A stretch of 64,000 bases of DNA from JAGQYH01 sp041393015 (GTDB lineage Bacteria > Bacteroidota > Bacteroidia > Chitinophagales > JADIYW01). Made by a program: the position numbers and the translations under genes. Under the pieces are notes generated by a model that was not told the origin of the DNA, made no database searches, and was given only the letters and a program-made list of their open reading frames with translations. This document shows positions 27,194 through 37,253 of the stretch, one piece after another (position 1 is the stretch's first letter; every line of letters starts with the position of its first letter). The stretch is taken from assembly GCA_041393015.1 (NCBI GenBank), contig JAWKKV010000006.1, forward strand, positions 1 through 64,000, given 5' to 3'.

Positions 27194-30022
27194 ATGATAA
27201 AAAAGGGACTTTTTGCTATTGTATTTCTGTTGATTAGTTGGGCGAGTTTTGCACAAGCTCCCATATTAATTGCAGATACTGATGGAGACATTTCAGAAGT
27301 TGGACTTCCGAATAGCTGCTCAAAGCGGTTGATTAAAAATGTTGGCATCAGTTTATCTGATATTACATTGCATCCTAATGGAAAAATGTACGGATGTAGT
27401 TTTTCTCAACGTAAGTTTTATGAGATAGATACCATCAATGGAACTACAACTGAAATGTTTACTTTTCCAAGTGGCACTCGACCGGTTGGGATGACTGCTG
27501 CTGCCAATGGCAAAGTTTACGTTAGTGAGGGAGATGGCATGCCTAGCCGATTATTTGAAGTCAATGTAACGAATAATACTTTTATCACTAAAGGATTGTT
27601 AGCCAACGGTTCTGCCGGAGATTTAACTTGGTCGAATGGTGAAATGTACAACGTATCGGAAGACAATAAGTTAGTTAAAGTAAATATTGAAACGCCTGAA
27701 AATAGTATTGTAATTGGTACATTTATTACCAATACTACTGATATCTTCTCGCTAGTAACAAATGTTTACTCATGCGATTCATCTGTTACTTATGGTATAA
27801 CTGAAGATAGAAAATATTTCATCATAGATTTAACAAACGCGAATACAACAGCGCTTTGTATTGGATCAGGAGCCAGAATATTTGGTGCCACTTCAAGAGA
27901 TGAGTTTAGAGCATCAGATACTTGTTTAGTAACTATTGATTTAGATGACAACAATAGTTCAGGTGCTACCGGTAATGATTTTTTCTCCAATTTCGAGTGT
28001 GCATCAAGCAGTTCTAATATTGCTGATGTTGATGTAAATATTGAATCCGCCAATCCAATTGACTCCATTGTTGTTAGAATTCTAAGCGGAATATTAGATG
28101 GTGCGAATGAATTTTTACAATTAGGAAGTACTCCAAATATTAATGCTAACAACAATAGCATTACAATATCGGCTAGTAATGGTGGATCGGCCACTATTGC
28201 CAACTTTGAAACTTTTCTAAGAACTTTAACTTATAGAAATACGGCTAGCCCAATTTCTTCTGGCGATAGAGTTATAGAAGTATTGGCATACAGCAATAAT
28301 GGCACAAGCAATGTTGCTTTAGCTACTATCTCTTTATCAGAAAGTGTGAACGCGGGGACGAATGGGTCGGTGACTTTATGTTCAGATGATGATCCTTTTA
28401 ATTTATTTAATTCTTTAGGAGGTTCTCCTGATGCCGGCGGTGTTTGGTCTCCTTTATTAACAAGTAATTCCAATATTTTTGATCCTAGCGTGGATACAGC
28501 AGGCATTTATACTTATATTATTTCAAACAGCTGTAATTCAGATAGTGCAACTGTTACAGTAAGTATCAATGATGGCGTTGATGCTGGTCAAAATGGATCA
28601 ATAACCTTATGCTCTAACGCTGATACTATTGATCTTTTTGATGTTTTAGGTGGCTCTCCTACTCCTGGCGGAACTTGGTCTCCCAATTTAAATAGCAACA
28701 CTGGTCTTTTTGATCCTAGTATTGATCCTGCAGGAACATACATTTATACCGTCATTGGTTGTAATACGGCTTCGGCTTCTGTTGTTGTTACATTAAACGA
28801 AAATCCAAACGCTGGAGAAGATAACACTATTACATTCTGTTCGACCGATGCCGCAACTAACTTGTTAAATGCATTAGGTGGAAGTCCGCAAACTGGTGGA
28901 ATTTGGTCTCCGGCATTAAACAGCAATACCAATATTTTTAATCCTTCTGTAGATCCAGCAGGGACTTATATTTATATTATAAATAATGGTTGTGGCAATG
29001 ATAGTGCTACCTTACAAGTAACCATAAATAATGCCGTAAGTGCTGGATTCAATGGTAGTCTTAATATTTGTACTAATGATGCACCAGCCGACTTATTTAA
29101 TAGTTTAAATGGCGCTCCTACTACAGGTGGAACATGGTCGCCTGCATTAAATAGTGGAACAGGAATTTTTAATCCAACGCTTGACAATGAAGGCACCTAT
29201 ACTTATACTATAACCGGCTGTAATACTTCTTCTGCCAATGTAGTGGTTGAAGTGAGCGAACTTTTAAATCCTGGAAATAACAATGAAATTGTGTTATGTA
29301 GTAATACCGATACTACATTTGATTTGTCTCTTGCTTTGGGCAACAATTCTGCAGCAGGAGGAATTTGGACACCAGCTTTAAATAGTGGCAACAATACTTT
29401 TAATCTAGCCAATGATGGCGAAGGATTATACACCTATACCGTAACCAATAGTTGTGGAAGCGCTAGTGCAACAATAGATATCACCCTTCAAAATGCCACA
29501 GCAACTAATGCAGGAGAAGATAATTCAATTACAGTTGCGACATCAGATGCTCCATTTGACTTATTTACTGTTCTCGGTGGAACGCCTGATAACAATGGTA
29601 GTTGGACACCTAGTCTTCAAAGTGGAACCGGCATATTTGATCCAAGTTCTGATGCAAGTGGCGTCTATACCTACACTGTCTCAAATCAATGTAGTTCAGA
29701 TTTTGCAACAATAACGGTATTTGTAGAAGCAGAAGACAGTTGCTTATTTGAAAGTTTATTTGTTCCCAATGCATTCACTCCAAACGGAGATGGTTTAAAC
29801 GATGAATTATTAGTTAGATACGTTGGCAATTACGATTCATTTAATTTTAGAATTTACAATAGATGGGGCGGATTAGTTTTTGAAACAGATGATATTGAAA
29901 TAGGTTGGAATGGAATTTTCGAAGGAAAGTTGCAGAGCACCGATGTATTTGGATATTTCTTAGAGCTAAAATGCAACGATCAAATTGAACAACGTAAAGG
30001 AAATATAACCATACTTAGGTGA
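27194..30022 (+). CDS. Multi-repeat surface protein with gliding-motility-type (type B) C-terminal domain
   Basis: 942 residues. Signal peptide MIKKGLFAIVFLLISWASFAQ. An N-terminal beta-propeller-like region (~30–230) contains SDITLHPNGKMYGCSF, GMTAAANGKVYVSEGD and NGSAGDLTWSNGEMYN. A cadherin-like module (~255–385) is followed by six ~77-residue repeats (~390–845) of the pattern xAGxxGSxTLCS…LGGSP…GGxWSPxLNS…DPAGTYxYTV. The end, VPNAFTPNGDGLNDELLVRY … RIYNRWGGLVFET … GNITILR, is the gliding-motility-associated C-terminal domain. By family it is a T9SS substrate. Its stop overlaps the GTG start of the PorP/SprF–OmpA gene by 4 bp, the classic pairing of a type B substrate with its dedicated outer-membrane partner. 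Confidence 0.92.
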   Translation: MIKKGLFAIVFLLISWASFAQAPILIADTDGDISEVGLPNSCSKRLIKNVGISLSDITLHPNGKMYGCSFSQRKFYEIDTINGTTTEMFTFPSGTRPVGMTAAANGKVYVSEGDGMPSRLFEVNVTNNTFITKGLLANGSAGDLTWSNGEMYNVSEDNKLVKVNIETPENSIVIGTFITNTTDIFSLVTNVYSCDSSVTYGITEDRKYFIIDLTNANTTALCIGSGARIFGATSRDEFRASDTCLVTIDLDDNNSSGATGNDFFSNFECASSSSNIADVDVNIESANPIDSIVVRILSGILDGANEFLQLGSTPNINANNNSITISASNGGSATIANFETFLRTLTYRNTASPISSGDRVIEVLAYSNNGTSNVALATISLSESVNAGTNGSVTLCSDDDPFNLFNSLGGSPDAGGVWSPLLTSNSNIFDPSVDTAGIYTYIISNSCNSDSATVTVSINDGVDAGQNGSITLCSNADTIDLFDVLGGSPTPGGTWSPNLNSNTGLFDPSIDPAGTYIYTVIGCNTASASVVVTLNENPNAGEDNTITFCSTDAATNLLNALGGSPQTGGIWSPALNSNTNIFNPSVDPAGTYIYIINNGCGNDSATLQVTINNAVSAGFNGSLNICTNDAPADLFNSLNGAPTTGGTWSPALNSGTGIFNPTLDNEGTYTYTITGCNTSSANVVVEVSELLNPGNNNEIVLCSNTDTTFDLSLALGNNSAAGGIWTPALNSGNNTFNLANDGEGLYTYTVTNSCGSASATIDITLQNATATNAGEDNSITVATSDAPFDLFTVLGGTPDNNGSWTPSLQSGTGIFDPSSDASGVYTYTVSNQCSSDFATITVFVEAEDSCLFESLFVPNAFTPNGDGLNDELLVRYVGNYDSFNFRIYNRWGGLVFETDDIEIGWNGIFEGKLQSTDVFGYFLELKCNDQIEQRKGNITILR

Positions 30023-31731
30023 GAAAACTTTTAACCATATTATTTCTATTAGGCTTTTTAAGTACAAAAGCACAAGATGCACATGTTACTCAAAAGTTCA
30101 ACAATATACCTTTTGTCAATCCAGCTTTAACAGGCAATGGAGATAAATTAAATAGAGTAACTTTTCTTTATAGAGACCAATGGCGCTCTGTCATTGTACC
30201 GTATTCATCTACGTATATTGGATACGATCGTCAACTATTGGAATCTAATAATAATTTGGTTTCTGGAGGAGTTCACATGTTTTACGATAAAGCAGGTGAT
30301 GGTTCCCTATCAACTTACAACCCTTCTGCTTCTGTTTCGTATACTAGATTTTTTAACGGAAAGAAATATTCCGTTTCAGGTGGGCTTAGATTAGGCTACC
30401 TACAAACGGCTTTTGATTTTAATGCCTTTCAATTTGGCAGTCAATATGGCGTGGATAGTTATGACCCTAACTTAGGAAGTGGCGAAGCGCTGGAAAAAGC
30501 TAGTTTCGTTAATTTAGGGATAGGCGTTAATACAAAAATTACGCTTTATGGCAAATCAAGCATTAATGTTGGTTTTGCAGTAGATAATCCTCATCAGCCT
30601 TATTACAGTTTTTCGTCTTTCACAGGCGATCCAAGGCCGATAAAATACTCCACACAATTTACAGGAGAACTTTTTGTTGCGAACCAATTTTCTTTGACGC
30701 CAAATTTTTACTTCCAAGCACAAGAAAAAGCTACAGAATACCATAGCTCTCTATTACTTAATTATTATACCAAAAGCACCAAAACTCCTGTAAAATTAAC
30801 CGCTGGTGCTGGTTATAGAGGAAAAGATGCCGCGCTTACTTATGTGGGTGCAAAAATTAAAGATCTTCAAGTTGGCTTTAGTGTAGATATCAATACATCA
30901 GATTTTACGGAAGCAACCAATAAAAAAGGTGGCTTTGAAGTGAGCTTAATATATGAGTTTGAGAGAAGAAGAAATAAAATAGTAGAGATAGATACTGTTC
31001 AAAATGAAGAACCTTTAATAGTTGAAGCAGATACTGTGATAGAAGAAATAACAGAAGATACTGTTGCTGAAATTACAGAAGTTGAAGTTATTGAAACGCC
31101 TGAAACAGTAACAGAAGTTGAAGAACCAGAACCTGTTGATGTTCCAGTTGTAACGGAAGTAGTTACGCCGAAAGAGATAGATTTAATTAAGAGTATACTT
31201 CCATTACCATTATTCTTTGATAATGACCAACCAAAAAGTTCAAGTCAAGGTACTCAATCTTATACAACCAGTAATTATCTGAGTACTTTCGACCAATACC
31301 TTTCAAGAAAAAATGAATATTCTTCAAAAATTGGAACGAAAAAAACAGATGAGATATTCAATAAGCTCACTCAATCTAGAAATCAGTTAGATCAAGTAGT
31401 TGACTATTTAAAAACATTAACAGAAAACGGCTATAAAGTAAGATTGACATTCAAAGGTTATGCTTCTCCATTAGGATCTAGTGAATACAATACCCTACTT
31501 TCTATGAGAAGAATTGAAAGTGTCATTTTATATCTCAACCAAGCGAATGATGGAGTGCTCCAACCTTATATTGAGAATGGCACCATTACCATTTTAAGAA
31601 ATCCATTTGGAGAGGATAACAGTACTTTAGAAGTTGATGACAAGGCCACTAATGCTAAACAATCTATCTATAGTCCATCGGCTGCATTTGAAAGAAGAGT
31701 GGAGATTATCGAAGTTGAAATCATTAAATAA
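30019..31731 (+). CDS. PorP/SprF-family outer-membrane protein fused to an OmpA-like domain
   Basis: 570 residues from a GTG that overlaps the previous stop (GTGA). Signal peptide ending LSTKAQ. Residues ~20–315 are a PorP/SprF barrel: VTQKFNNIPFVNPALTGNG, RDQWRSVIVPYSSTYIGYD, then YTRFFNGKKYSVSGGLRLGY. Residues ~320–395 are an acidic Glu/Thr/Val/Pro linker. The C-terminal ~165 residues have an OmpA-like pattern: YLSTFDQYLSRKNEY, LTFKGYASPLGSSEYNTLL, SMRRIESVILYLNQ and a final VEIIEVEIIK strand. Typical PorP/SprF proteins have ~300–340 residues, so the OmpA part is a true extension. Inference: the barrel serves secretion or anchoring of the coupled type B protein and the OmpA part tethers it to peptidoglycan. 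Confidence 0.9.
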   Translation: MRKLLTILFLLGFLSTKAQDAHVTQKFNNIPFVNPALTGNGDKLNRVTFLYRDQWRSVIVPYSSTYIGYDRQLLESNNNLVSGGVHMFYDKAGDGSLSTYNPSASVSYTRFFNGKKYSVSGGLRLGYLQTAFDFNAFQFGSQYGVDSYDPNLGSGEALEKASFVNLGIGVNTKITLYGKSSINVGFAVDNPHQPYYSFSSFTGDPRPIKYSTQFTGELFVANQFSLTPNFYFQAQEKATEYHSSLLLNYYTKSTKTPVKLTAGAGYRGKDAALTYVGAKIKDLQVGFSVDINTSDFTEATNKKGGFEVSLIYEFERRRNKIVEIDTVQNEEPLIVEADTVIEEITEDTVAEITEVEVIETPETVTEVEEPEPVDVPVVTEVVTPKEIDLIKSILPLPLFFDNDQPKSSSQGTQSYTTSNYLSTFDQYLSRKNEYSSKIGTKKTDEIFNKLTQSRNQLDQVVDYLKTLTENGYKVRLTFKGYASPLGSSEYNTLLSMRRIESVILYLNQANDGVLQPYIENGTITILRNPFGEDNSTLEVDDKATNAKQSIYSPSAAFERRVEIIEVEIIK

Positions 31732-31975
31732 TTCTTTGTTTATCATTTTAGAAACGACACAACAACTTCATTGAAATTCTGTTATAAAAATAGGCTGTAA
31801 AATTTAACATTTTTTGCAGTCTATAGAGTCAATATTTAAAGGTTAAGTAAGAATACAAAAACTTTTAAACGGTATCTTGTAGCCCATTTGAAAAGTTGAG
31901 TTTATCATCACAGGAAAGTTAATCTCAATTCATTTCAGATGAGTTTATAGAAATTAATAAGTAAGGATCAGATAA

Positions 31976-34570
31976 ATGATTAAATCAGGGGTAAGCTTAA
32001 TAGTATTTTTGTTCATCACGTGCAATCTTTGGGCGCAATCTGAGATTTTTATATCTGATGAGAATAAGAATATTTCAAAAATAAATATAGCGAACAACAA
32101 TTGTACGAGCACGGTTGTGGTCAATACCGCTAGTAACTTGTCAGATATAACACTTCATCCCAATGGTAATATGTATGCCTGCAGTTTTACGGCAAGAAAG
32201 ATTTACCGTGTGAATATGACTACCGGAGCGTTAACTGAATTAACCACTATTACCGAAGCCAGCAGATTAGTAGGCATGACGGCCGATGCCAACGGCCTTA
32301 TTTATATTACAGAAGGAAATGTTATACCTAGTAGGTTGTTTGTATATGATCCGGTTACGAATACTTATGAGAGCAGAGGTTTTTTAGCAGATGGTTCAGC
32401 CGGTGACCTAACTTGGTATTTTGGAAATCTTTATAACGCATCCGACAACAATAAACTAGTAAAAGTTGATGTTAATAATGCTGCCAATAGTACAGTTATT
32501 GGAAGTTTTTCAGGTGTTGTAAAACCAGGTGATAGAATATTTGCATTAGTAACCGTAATTGCAAATTGCGACAATTCTATTACTTATGGCTTAAGTGAAA
32601 AAGGCGATTATTACAGATTGGATATGGCCACTGCCATTGTTGATCGATTATGCATTGGCAACGTTGATCTTTACGGTTCTACTTCTGCAGATGAATTTAA
32701 TGCCTCCGAATGTTTCCTAACACTTGACTTAGATAAAAACAATAGTTCCGGTGCCACAGGCAGTAATTACCAAGTAGATTTCAGTTGTTTACCCGATGCA
32801 AAATCTCCCATTGCAGATATTGATGCAGAAATAGAAGTAGCCAATTTAGTAGATTCCATTTCAATAGAAATTACAAGTGGCACTTTGAATGGTAGCAATG
32901 AATTTTTATCTGTTGGAACAGCCACCAATATCAATACCAATAATTTAGATCAAAAAATAGTTGGTATTAGCAATGGTTCCGCTACCACTGCAAATTTTGA
33001 AGCGTTCTTAAATAGTATGCGTTATAATAATACTGCTTTCCCTATTTCGGAAGGAATAAGAACAGTTCGTGTAATTGGTTATAGCGAAGGAAGAAGCGAC
33101 ACTGGTTTCGCCACAATTACCATTGTAGATGATGTAGAAGCCGGTAATGACGGAACTATTTCATTTTGCACTTCAGATGCTCCTGCTAATCTTTTTAATT
33201 CATTAGGAGGATCTCCGGATGTTGGTGGCATATGGCGACCAAGCTTGACCAGTAACTCAGGTATATTTAATCCGGCAGTTGACCCGGCAGGCGTTTATTA
33301 TTATATAGTATCAGATGGCTGTTTTATAGATAGTGCTAAAGTTACTGTATCAGTAGCCAGTTCTTCAACCTTTGATTTAGGTAATGACACCACAATTTGT
33401 TTTGGAAGTTCTTTTATTCTAAATGCAGATGTGGGCAATCCTTCCGCTACTTACACATGGAGTAATGGCGCCAGTGATTCTGCTATTGTAGTTACTACTT
33501 CTGGCAATTATAGTGTAGTGGTTGATATTGGAACTTGCCAAGTAACAGACAATATCACTGTTACTTTTATTGATTTTCAATTGGAATTAGGAAATGATGT
33601 TACTGTTTGTCCAGGTGATTCAGTTTTGATTGGAGATGACATTGGACAAGCTGGAGCAACCTATTTATGGAATACAGGCGAAACTACTGCTGAAATATAT
33701 GCCTCTACTTTTGGTAATTATTCTGTAGAAGTTAGTCTTCAAAGTTGCAAAAAAACAGACAATATTAATGTTGATGCTGCAACAGGATCCCCTATTCCTA
33801 TTGATTTAGGTCCCGACACCACAATTTGTCCAGGTAATAATTTGATTTTATCATCCGGCTATAATACAGCGGTATACGATCATCTTTGGAGCAATGGTTC
33901 AACAGCTGCTAGTATAACTGTTACTACACCAGGAACTTACAGTGTAACCTTAAACAATGGATGTGAAACAGGTACAGATACCATCATAGTTTCATTGCAG
34001 CCTACTACTACCATTCCTTTAAATCTTGGAAATGATATCACAATTTGTGAAGGACAAACCACTAGTATAACAACTTCTTATTCTGCACCAGAGTATACTC
34101 ATCAATGGAGTACAGGATCAACCGCAGAAACGATTGTGGTTTCTGCTCCCGGAACTTATACTTTAACGATTTCAGGCAATTGTGAAACTGGCACAGATGC
34201 TATTGAAGTTTTCACTATTGATTGTGATACCATCCCAGTAGATACTACTATTAATGATACCATTATCATTCCTATAGATACTACAGAATTTTACTATTGT
34301 GAGATTTTAATGCCGTCTGCCTTTACACCCAACGGAGATAACAAGAATGATCAGTTTGGCCCGGTAAATATTTGTGAAGGATTTTTAAGCTATGAGTTAT
34401 ATGTTTATAACAGATATGGGGAAACGGTTTTTAGAGGAAGCGATGACACTTGGGATGGGACTTTTAAAGGAAAAGAAGCGCCTATGGACAATTACATTTG
34501 GTACGCTATCTATTTTTATGAGGCGGACAAAATAGTTACAGAACGAGGCAATATTATATTGCTGAGGTAA
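31976..34570 (+). CDS. Second multi-repeat surface protein with gliding-motility-type (type B) C-terminal domain
   Basis: 864 residues, a paralogue of the protein at 27194–30022. Signal peptide MIKSGVSLIVFLFITCNLWAQ. The same propeller-like N-terminus (SDITLHPNGNMYACSF, GMTADANGLIYITEGN) and cadherin-like module (NIADVDVN/PIADIDAE type) follow. There is only one copy of the AGNDG…CTSDAP…LGGSPDVGG repeat, then four ~70-residue Ig/PKD-like repeats beginning LGNDTTIC or LGPDTTIC and carrying TWSNGAS/HLWSNGSTA. The end, MPSAFTPNGDNKNDQFGPV … YNRYGETVFRG … GNIILLR, is a type B sorting domain. It follows the PorP–OmpA gene after 244 bp and probably uses the same export route. The propeller/cadherin head is shared; the repeat body has been exchanged. 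Confidence 0.92.
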   Translation: MIKSGVSLIVFLFITCNLWAQSEIFISDENKNISKINIANNNCTSTVVVNTASNLSDITLHPNGNMYACSFTARKIYRVNMTTGALTELTTITEASRLVGMTADANGLIYITEGNVIPSRLFVYDPVTNTYESRGFLADGSAGDLTWYFGNLYNASDNNKLVKVDVNNAANSTVIGSFSGVVKPGDRIFALVTVIANCDNSITYGLSEKGDYYRLDMATAIVDRLCIGNVDLYGSTSADEFNASECFLTLDLDKNNSSGATGSNYQVDFSCLPDAKSPIADIDAEIEVANLVDSISIEITSGTLNGSNEFLSVGTATNINTNNLDQKIVGISNGSATTANFEAFLNSMRYNNTAFPISEGIRTVRVIGYSEGRSDTGFATITIVDDVEAGNDGTISFCTSDAPANLFNSLGGSPDVGGIWRPSLTSNSGIFNPAVDPAGVYYYIVSDGCFIDSAKVTVSVASSSTFDLGNDTTICFGSSFILNADVGNPSATYTWSNGASDSAIVVTTSGNYSVVVDIGTCQVTDNITVTFIDFQLELGNDVTVCPGDSVLIGDDIGQAGATYLWNTGETTAEIYASTFGNYSVEVSLQSCKKTDNINVDAATGSPIPIDLGPDTTICPGNNLILSSGYNTAVYDHLWSNGSTAASITVTTPGTYSVTLNNGCETGTDTIIVSLQPTTTIPLNLGNDITICEGQTTSITTSYSAPEYTHQWSTGSTAETIVVSAPGTYTLTISGNCETGTDAIEVFTIDCDTIPVDTTINDTIIIPIDTTEFYYCEILMPSAFTPNGDNKNDQFGPVNICEGFLSYELYVYNRYGETVFRGSDDTWDGTFKGKEAPMDNYIWYAIYFYEADKIVTERGNIILLR

Positions 34571-34576
34571 ATTCTA

Positions 34577-35677
34577 TTATTCAAAATCCTTTATATCAAT
34601 TATGTATCCGGCTTTAGCGTCGAAGTTACCATCTAACATATTTTTATATAACGCTACGAGATTTTCTTGATTATCGATATGTTTAACCTCTAGCCAATAT
34701 TTACTCGATTGAATAAACGGTATCCATTTCTCTCCTAACTTCTGAAGTAAGCCACTACTGCCCCACTCTGCAATTCTTTTCTCTGCTTGTGATGGAGCAA
34801 AAAACAACTCAGCTTTAACACTTAATTCTCCTTCTGATTCTCTTTGATCCCAATGGGATAAACCAACCGTGCTACAATATTTTAGTTGTCCATTCAATTG
34901 TTTATCAATTTGTAATAGCAACGATTTATTCCCTGAAAAATCCACTATCATACTTAAATCAACTGATGATAATTGATCTAGTTCATCATAGCTAATGACT
35001 TCATCGTAGTAATTTACGGATTCAACAAAAGATTTGTTCTTATCAGAAGTTAAACCAATAATTTTGATATTCTTGTTATCTATACTTTTGTGATGGGCTA
35101 AAATAAAAGCCAATCCCAATGCTGTTTTACTGCTGGCACTGGTTAAAATAATTTGTTGGCTACCAAAAAAGTCAGATGATCTTAAAAAATCTTCTAAAAG
35201 AAATGAAGTCGTAAATAAGGGTCTAAATAACATAATCAGATCTTCGTAAGCCTCAGCGTATGCAGGATCATATTTAGTTCTTGAATAATGATTGTAAATG
35301 ATTGGCAATGATTTACGATGATCGGAAACGTCATAAAATCCGTTTTTCTTAATATTTCCTGCTTTAACTTTTAAGTAAGAAGACATTGGATAATAGCCAT
35401 ATAACCGTTCTCCTATTTCTAAACCTTCTGCGTTTGAAGCCACTATATCTGCAAATCCCCAACATGGAATTCTACCCCATTCTTCACCTTTTGAGAAAAA
35501 ATCCCAATACAAAAACGAATTGCCTAAAGCGGCATAGGTAATGTTGTTCGCGGTAAAACTAAAATTATTGATTTTTAATAGCACCTCACCTTCTTTTAAA
35601 TCCTCGTGCTTTGGAGTATCGTGCTTTGCAAAATGGCAGTCAAAAAGGTTTTTCTTACTTACTAAAAAATCTATCAT
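34577..35677 (-). CDS. DUF2855 family protein (quinone-oxidoreductase-like)
   Basis: 366 residues. NNFSFTANNITYAALGNSF, YWDFFSKGEEWGRIPCWGFADI and YGYYPMSSYLKV are typical of DUF2855. A Rossmann-like part with QQIILTSASSKTALGLAFIL follows, resembling the medium-chain reductase superfamily. The reaction is unknown. There is no signal peptide, so it should be cytoplasmic. It lies 11 bp after the exported hydrolase gene on the same strand, probably in one transcript, and converges with the surface-protein locus at a 6-bp gap. Confidence 0.85.
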   Translation of the reverse strand: MIDFLVSKKNLFDCHFAKHDTPKHEDLKEGEVLLKINNFSFTANNITYAALGNSFLYWDFFSKGEEWGRIPCWGFADIVASNAEGLEIGERLYGYYPMSSYLKVKAGNIKKNGFYDVSDHRKSLPIIYNHYSRTKYDPAYAEAYEDLIMLFRPLFTTSFLLEDFLRSSDFFGSQQIILTSASSKTALGLAFILAHHKSIDNKNIKIIGLTSDKNKSFVESVNYYDEVISYDELDQLSSVDLSMIVDFSGNKSLLLQIDKQLNGQLKYCSTVGLSHWDQRESEGELSVKAELFFAPSQAEKRIAEWGSSGLLQKLGEKWIPFIQSSKYWLEVKHIDNQENLVALYKNMLDGNFDAKAGYIIDIKDFE

Positions 35678-35688
35678 AACAAACGTCT

Positions 35689-36579
35689 TTAAAAATCTAC
35701 TTCAATAACCATTGGCGGATGGTCTGACAACCACTCCTCTCCTTTTTTATTCCATTGCTGTTGAAAGCAAGGCACAGATCGCTGGATCGAAACAGGTTTA
35801 ACACCATTCGCTCGATAAAAAATAAAATCTATCACATCATCTCTGAACAATCTATCATTTTTATCAAAACAAGTTGTTCGCATCGCCTCACTTACTTCCA
35901 ATGCGCCATCAACTGCATCGTAAGTTTTTAGCATAAAATCGTAATTATCACTTTCTTTACGCATATTCATATCGCCACAAATAAATTGCGGAACACCCTT
36001 TTTCATATAAGGATCTAGTAATTCTTCTCTTATTTGAGTCACTTGACTATGCCTTACTTCTATTGGACCTCCGGCATTCAAATGTGTTCCAATCACTTGG
36101 AATTTTTGACCATTTTTCTCGCCTTCAATCATTAAAGCGCCCTTTCTAGCCATTTTATCATCAGCAGTTGCTTTTTCTCTAAATTTGATGTTGTCTACTT
36201 TTTTTACCGGAATCTTTGAGATCATCCAGATGCCACTATTCGCTCGTATCGTTATATATCGTGCATTGGCTGGACCAACTCTCCATTTGTACTCACTTCT
36301 GGTTTCTCGTCTTATTCTTCTTCTAGCCCCATGATTAAAAGCTTCTTGAAAAACGATGATGTCAAAATCTTCTTCCATCATCTTTTTTCCAATTTGCTCG
36401 CCTCGCTTACGTTTCCCATTCACATAAGCCATCACCGGTAAGCAATGTATATTCCAAGATAAAATTTTTAAAGTAGTATCAGCCGTGGTTTTTGCCTCAC
36501 TAGTCGTTACTTCTTGTCCAGATAATCGGCCATTCCCAATGATTAAAACTAAACCGATTATTGCTAAGATTGTCTTCAT
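35689..36579 (-). CDS. Exported endonuclease/exonuclease/phosphatase-fold hydrolase (sphingomyelinase-like)
   Basis: 296 residues with signal peptide MKTILAIIGLVLIIGNGRLSGQ. The EEP-fold motifs are LKILSWNIHCLP (metal-binding Asn), DIIVFQEAFN (Glu), IGTHLNAGGP, FICGDMNM (Asp/Asn) and WLSDHPPMVIEVDF (catalytic Asp-His). The order and SWNIHCLP/FQEAF resemble bacterial neutral-sphingomyelinase-like members more than DNA repair nucleases. By family it hydrolyses a phosphodiester, with Mg2+; the substrate is uncertain. It is probably periplasmic or secreted. It is transcribed with the DUF2855 gene and divergently from the methyltransferase–GDPD pair. Confidence 0.85.
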   Translation of the reverse strand: MKTILAIIGLVLIIGNGRLSGQEVTTSEAKTTADTTLKILSWNIHCLPVMAYVNGKRKRGEQIGKKMMEEDFDIIVFQEAFNHGARRRIRRETRSEYKWRVGPANARYITIRANSGIWMISKIPVKKVDNIKFREKATADDKMARKGALMIEGEKNGQKFQVIGTHLNAGGPIEVRHSQVTQIREELLDPYMKKGVPQFICGDMNMRKESDNYDFMLKTYDAVDGALEVSEAMRTTCFDKNDRLFRDDVIDFIFYRANGVKPVSIQRSVPCFQQQWNKKGEEWLSDHPPMVIEVDF

Positions 36580-36664
36580 ACTTCTAAGAACTGAAAAATC
36601 GACAATAAATAGAAAAGATTTATAAAATTAAATGTTATTAAGTCTATTTATTTAATTTGTAAGC

Positions 36665-37252
36665 ATGGATATAGAATTGACAGAAGAATTTTGGACAGAA
36701 CGGTATAAAAATCATGAGACAGGATGGAATATTGGTTACGCCTCCACGCCTCTAGTAGAGTATTTTAATACATTGAAGGATAAATCCATTAAGATTTTAA
36801 TTCCTGGCGCCGGCAATGCTTATGAGGCAGAGCACCTCTATAAAAATGGATTCAAAAATGTTTATGTTCTAGATATCTCAGGATTGCCGCTTCAAAATCT
36901 GTCTGAAAGACATCCAGATTTTCCGAATGATCATTTGATTCATCAGAACTTTTTTGATCATTATGAAAAATATGATTTAGTGATCGAGCAGACTTTCTTT
37001 TGTGCGCTTCACCCCAAATTTAGGCAACAGTACGCCGATAAAATGCATACCATTTTGAATCCTAATGGAAAATTAGTGGGGCTTTGGTTTAATTTTCCGG
37101 AAGTTGCAGAACGTAAGGGACCGCCATTTACAGGAACAGAAAAAGAGTATCAACAGTATTTTAAAGGATTTTCAAGTGTTCAGTTTACAGCCTGCCACAA
37201 CTCTATTCCACCAAGAGCAGGAAGGGAATTATTTGGAATTATAAAAAAGTAA
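36665..37252 (+). CDS. TPMT-family SAM-dependent methyltransferase
   Basis: 195 residues. FWTERYKNHETGWNIGYAS at the N-terminus and the SAM-binding loop LIPGAGNAYEAEHLYKNGF (motif I), VYVLDIS (motif II acidic residue) and YDLVIEQTFFCALHPKFR match the thiopurine methyltransferase-like class I family. The acceptor is unknown. No signal peptide. It is followed after one base by the glycerophosphodiesterase gene, so they form an operon. Confidence 0.9.
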   Translation: MDIELTEEFWTERYKNHETGWNIGYASTPLVEYFNTLKDKSIKILIPGAGNAYEAEHLYKNGFKNVYVLDISGLPLQNLSERHPDFPNDHLIHQNFFDHYEKYDLVIEQTFFCALHPKFRQQYADKMHTILNPNGKLVGLWFNFPEVAERKGPPFTGTEKEYQQYFKGFSSVQFTACHNSIPPRAGRELFGIIKK

Positions 37253-37253
37253 C

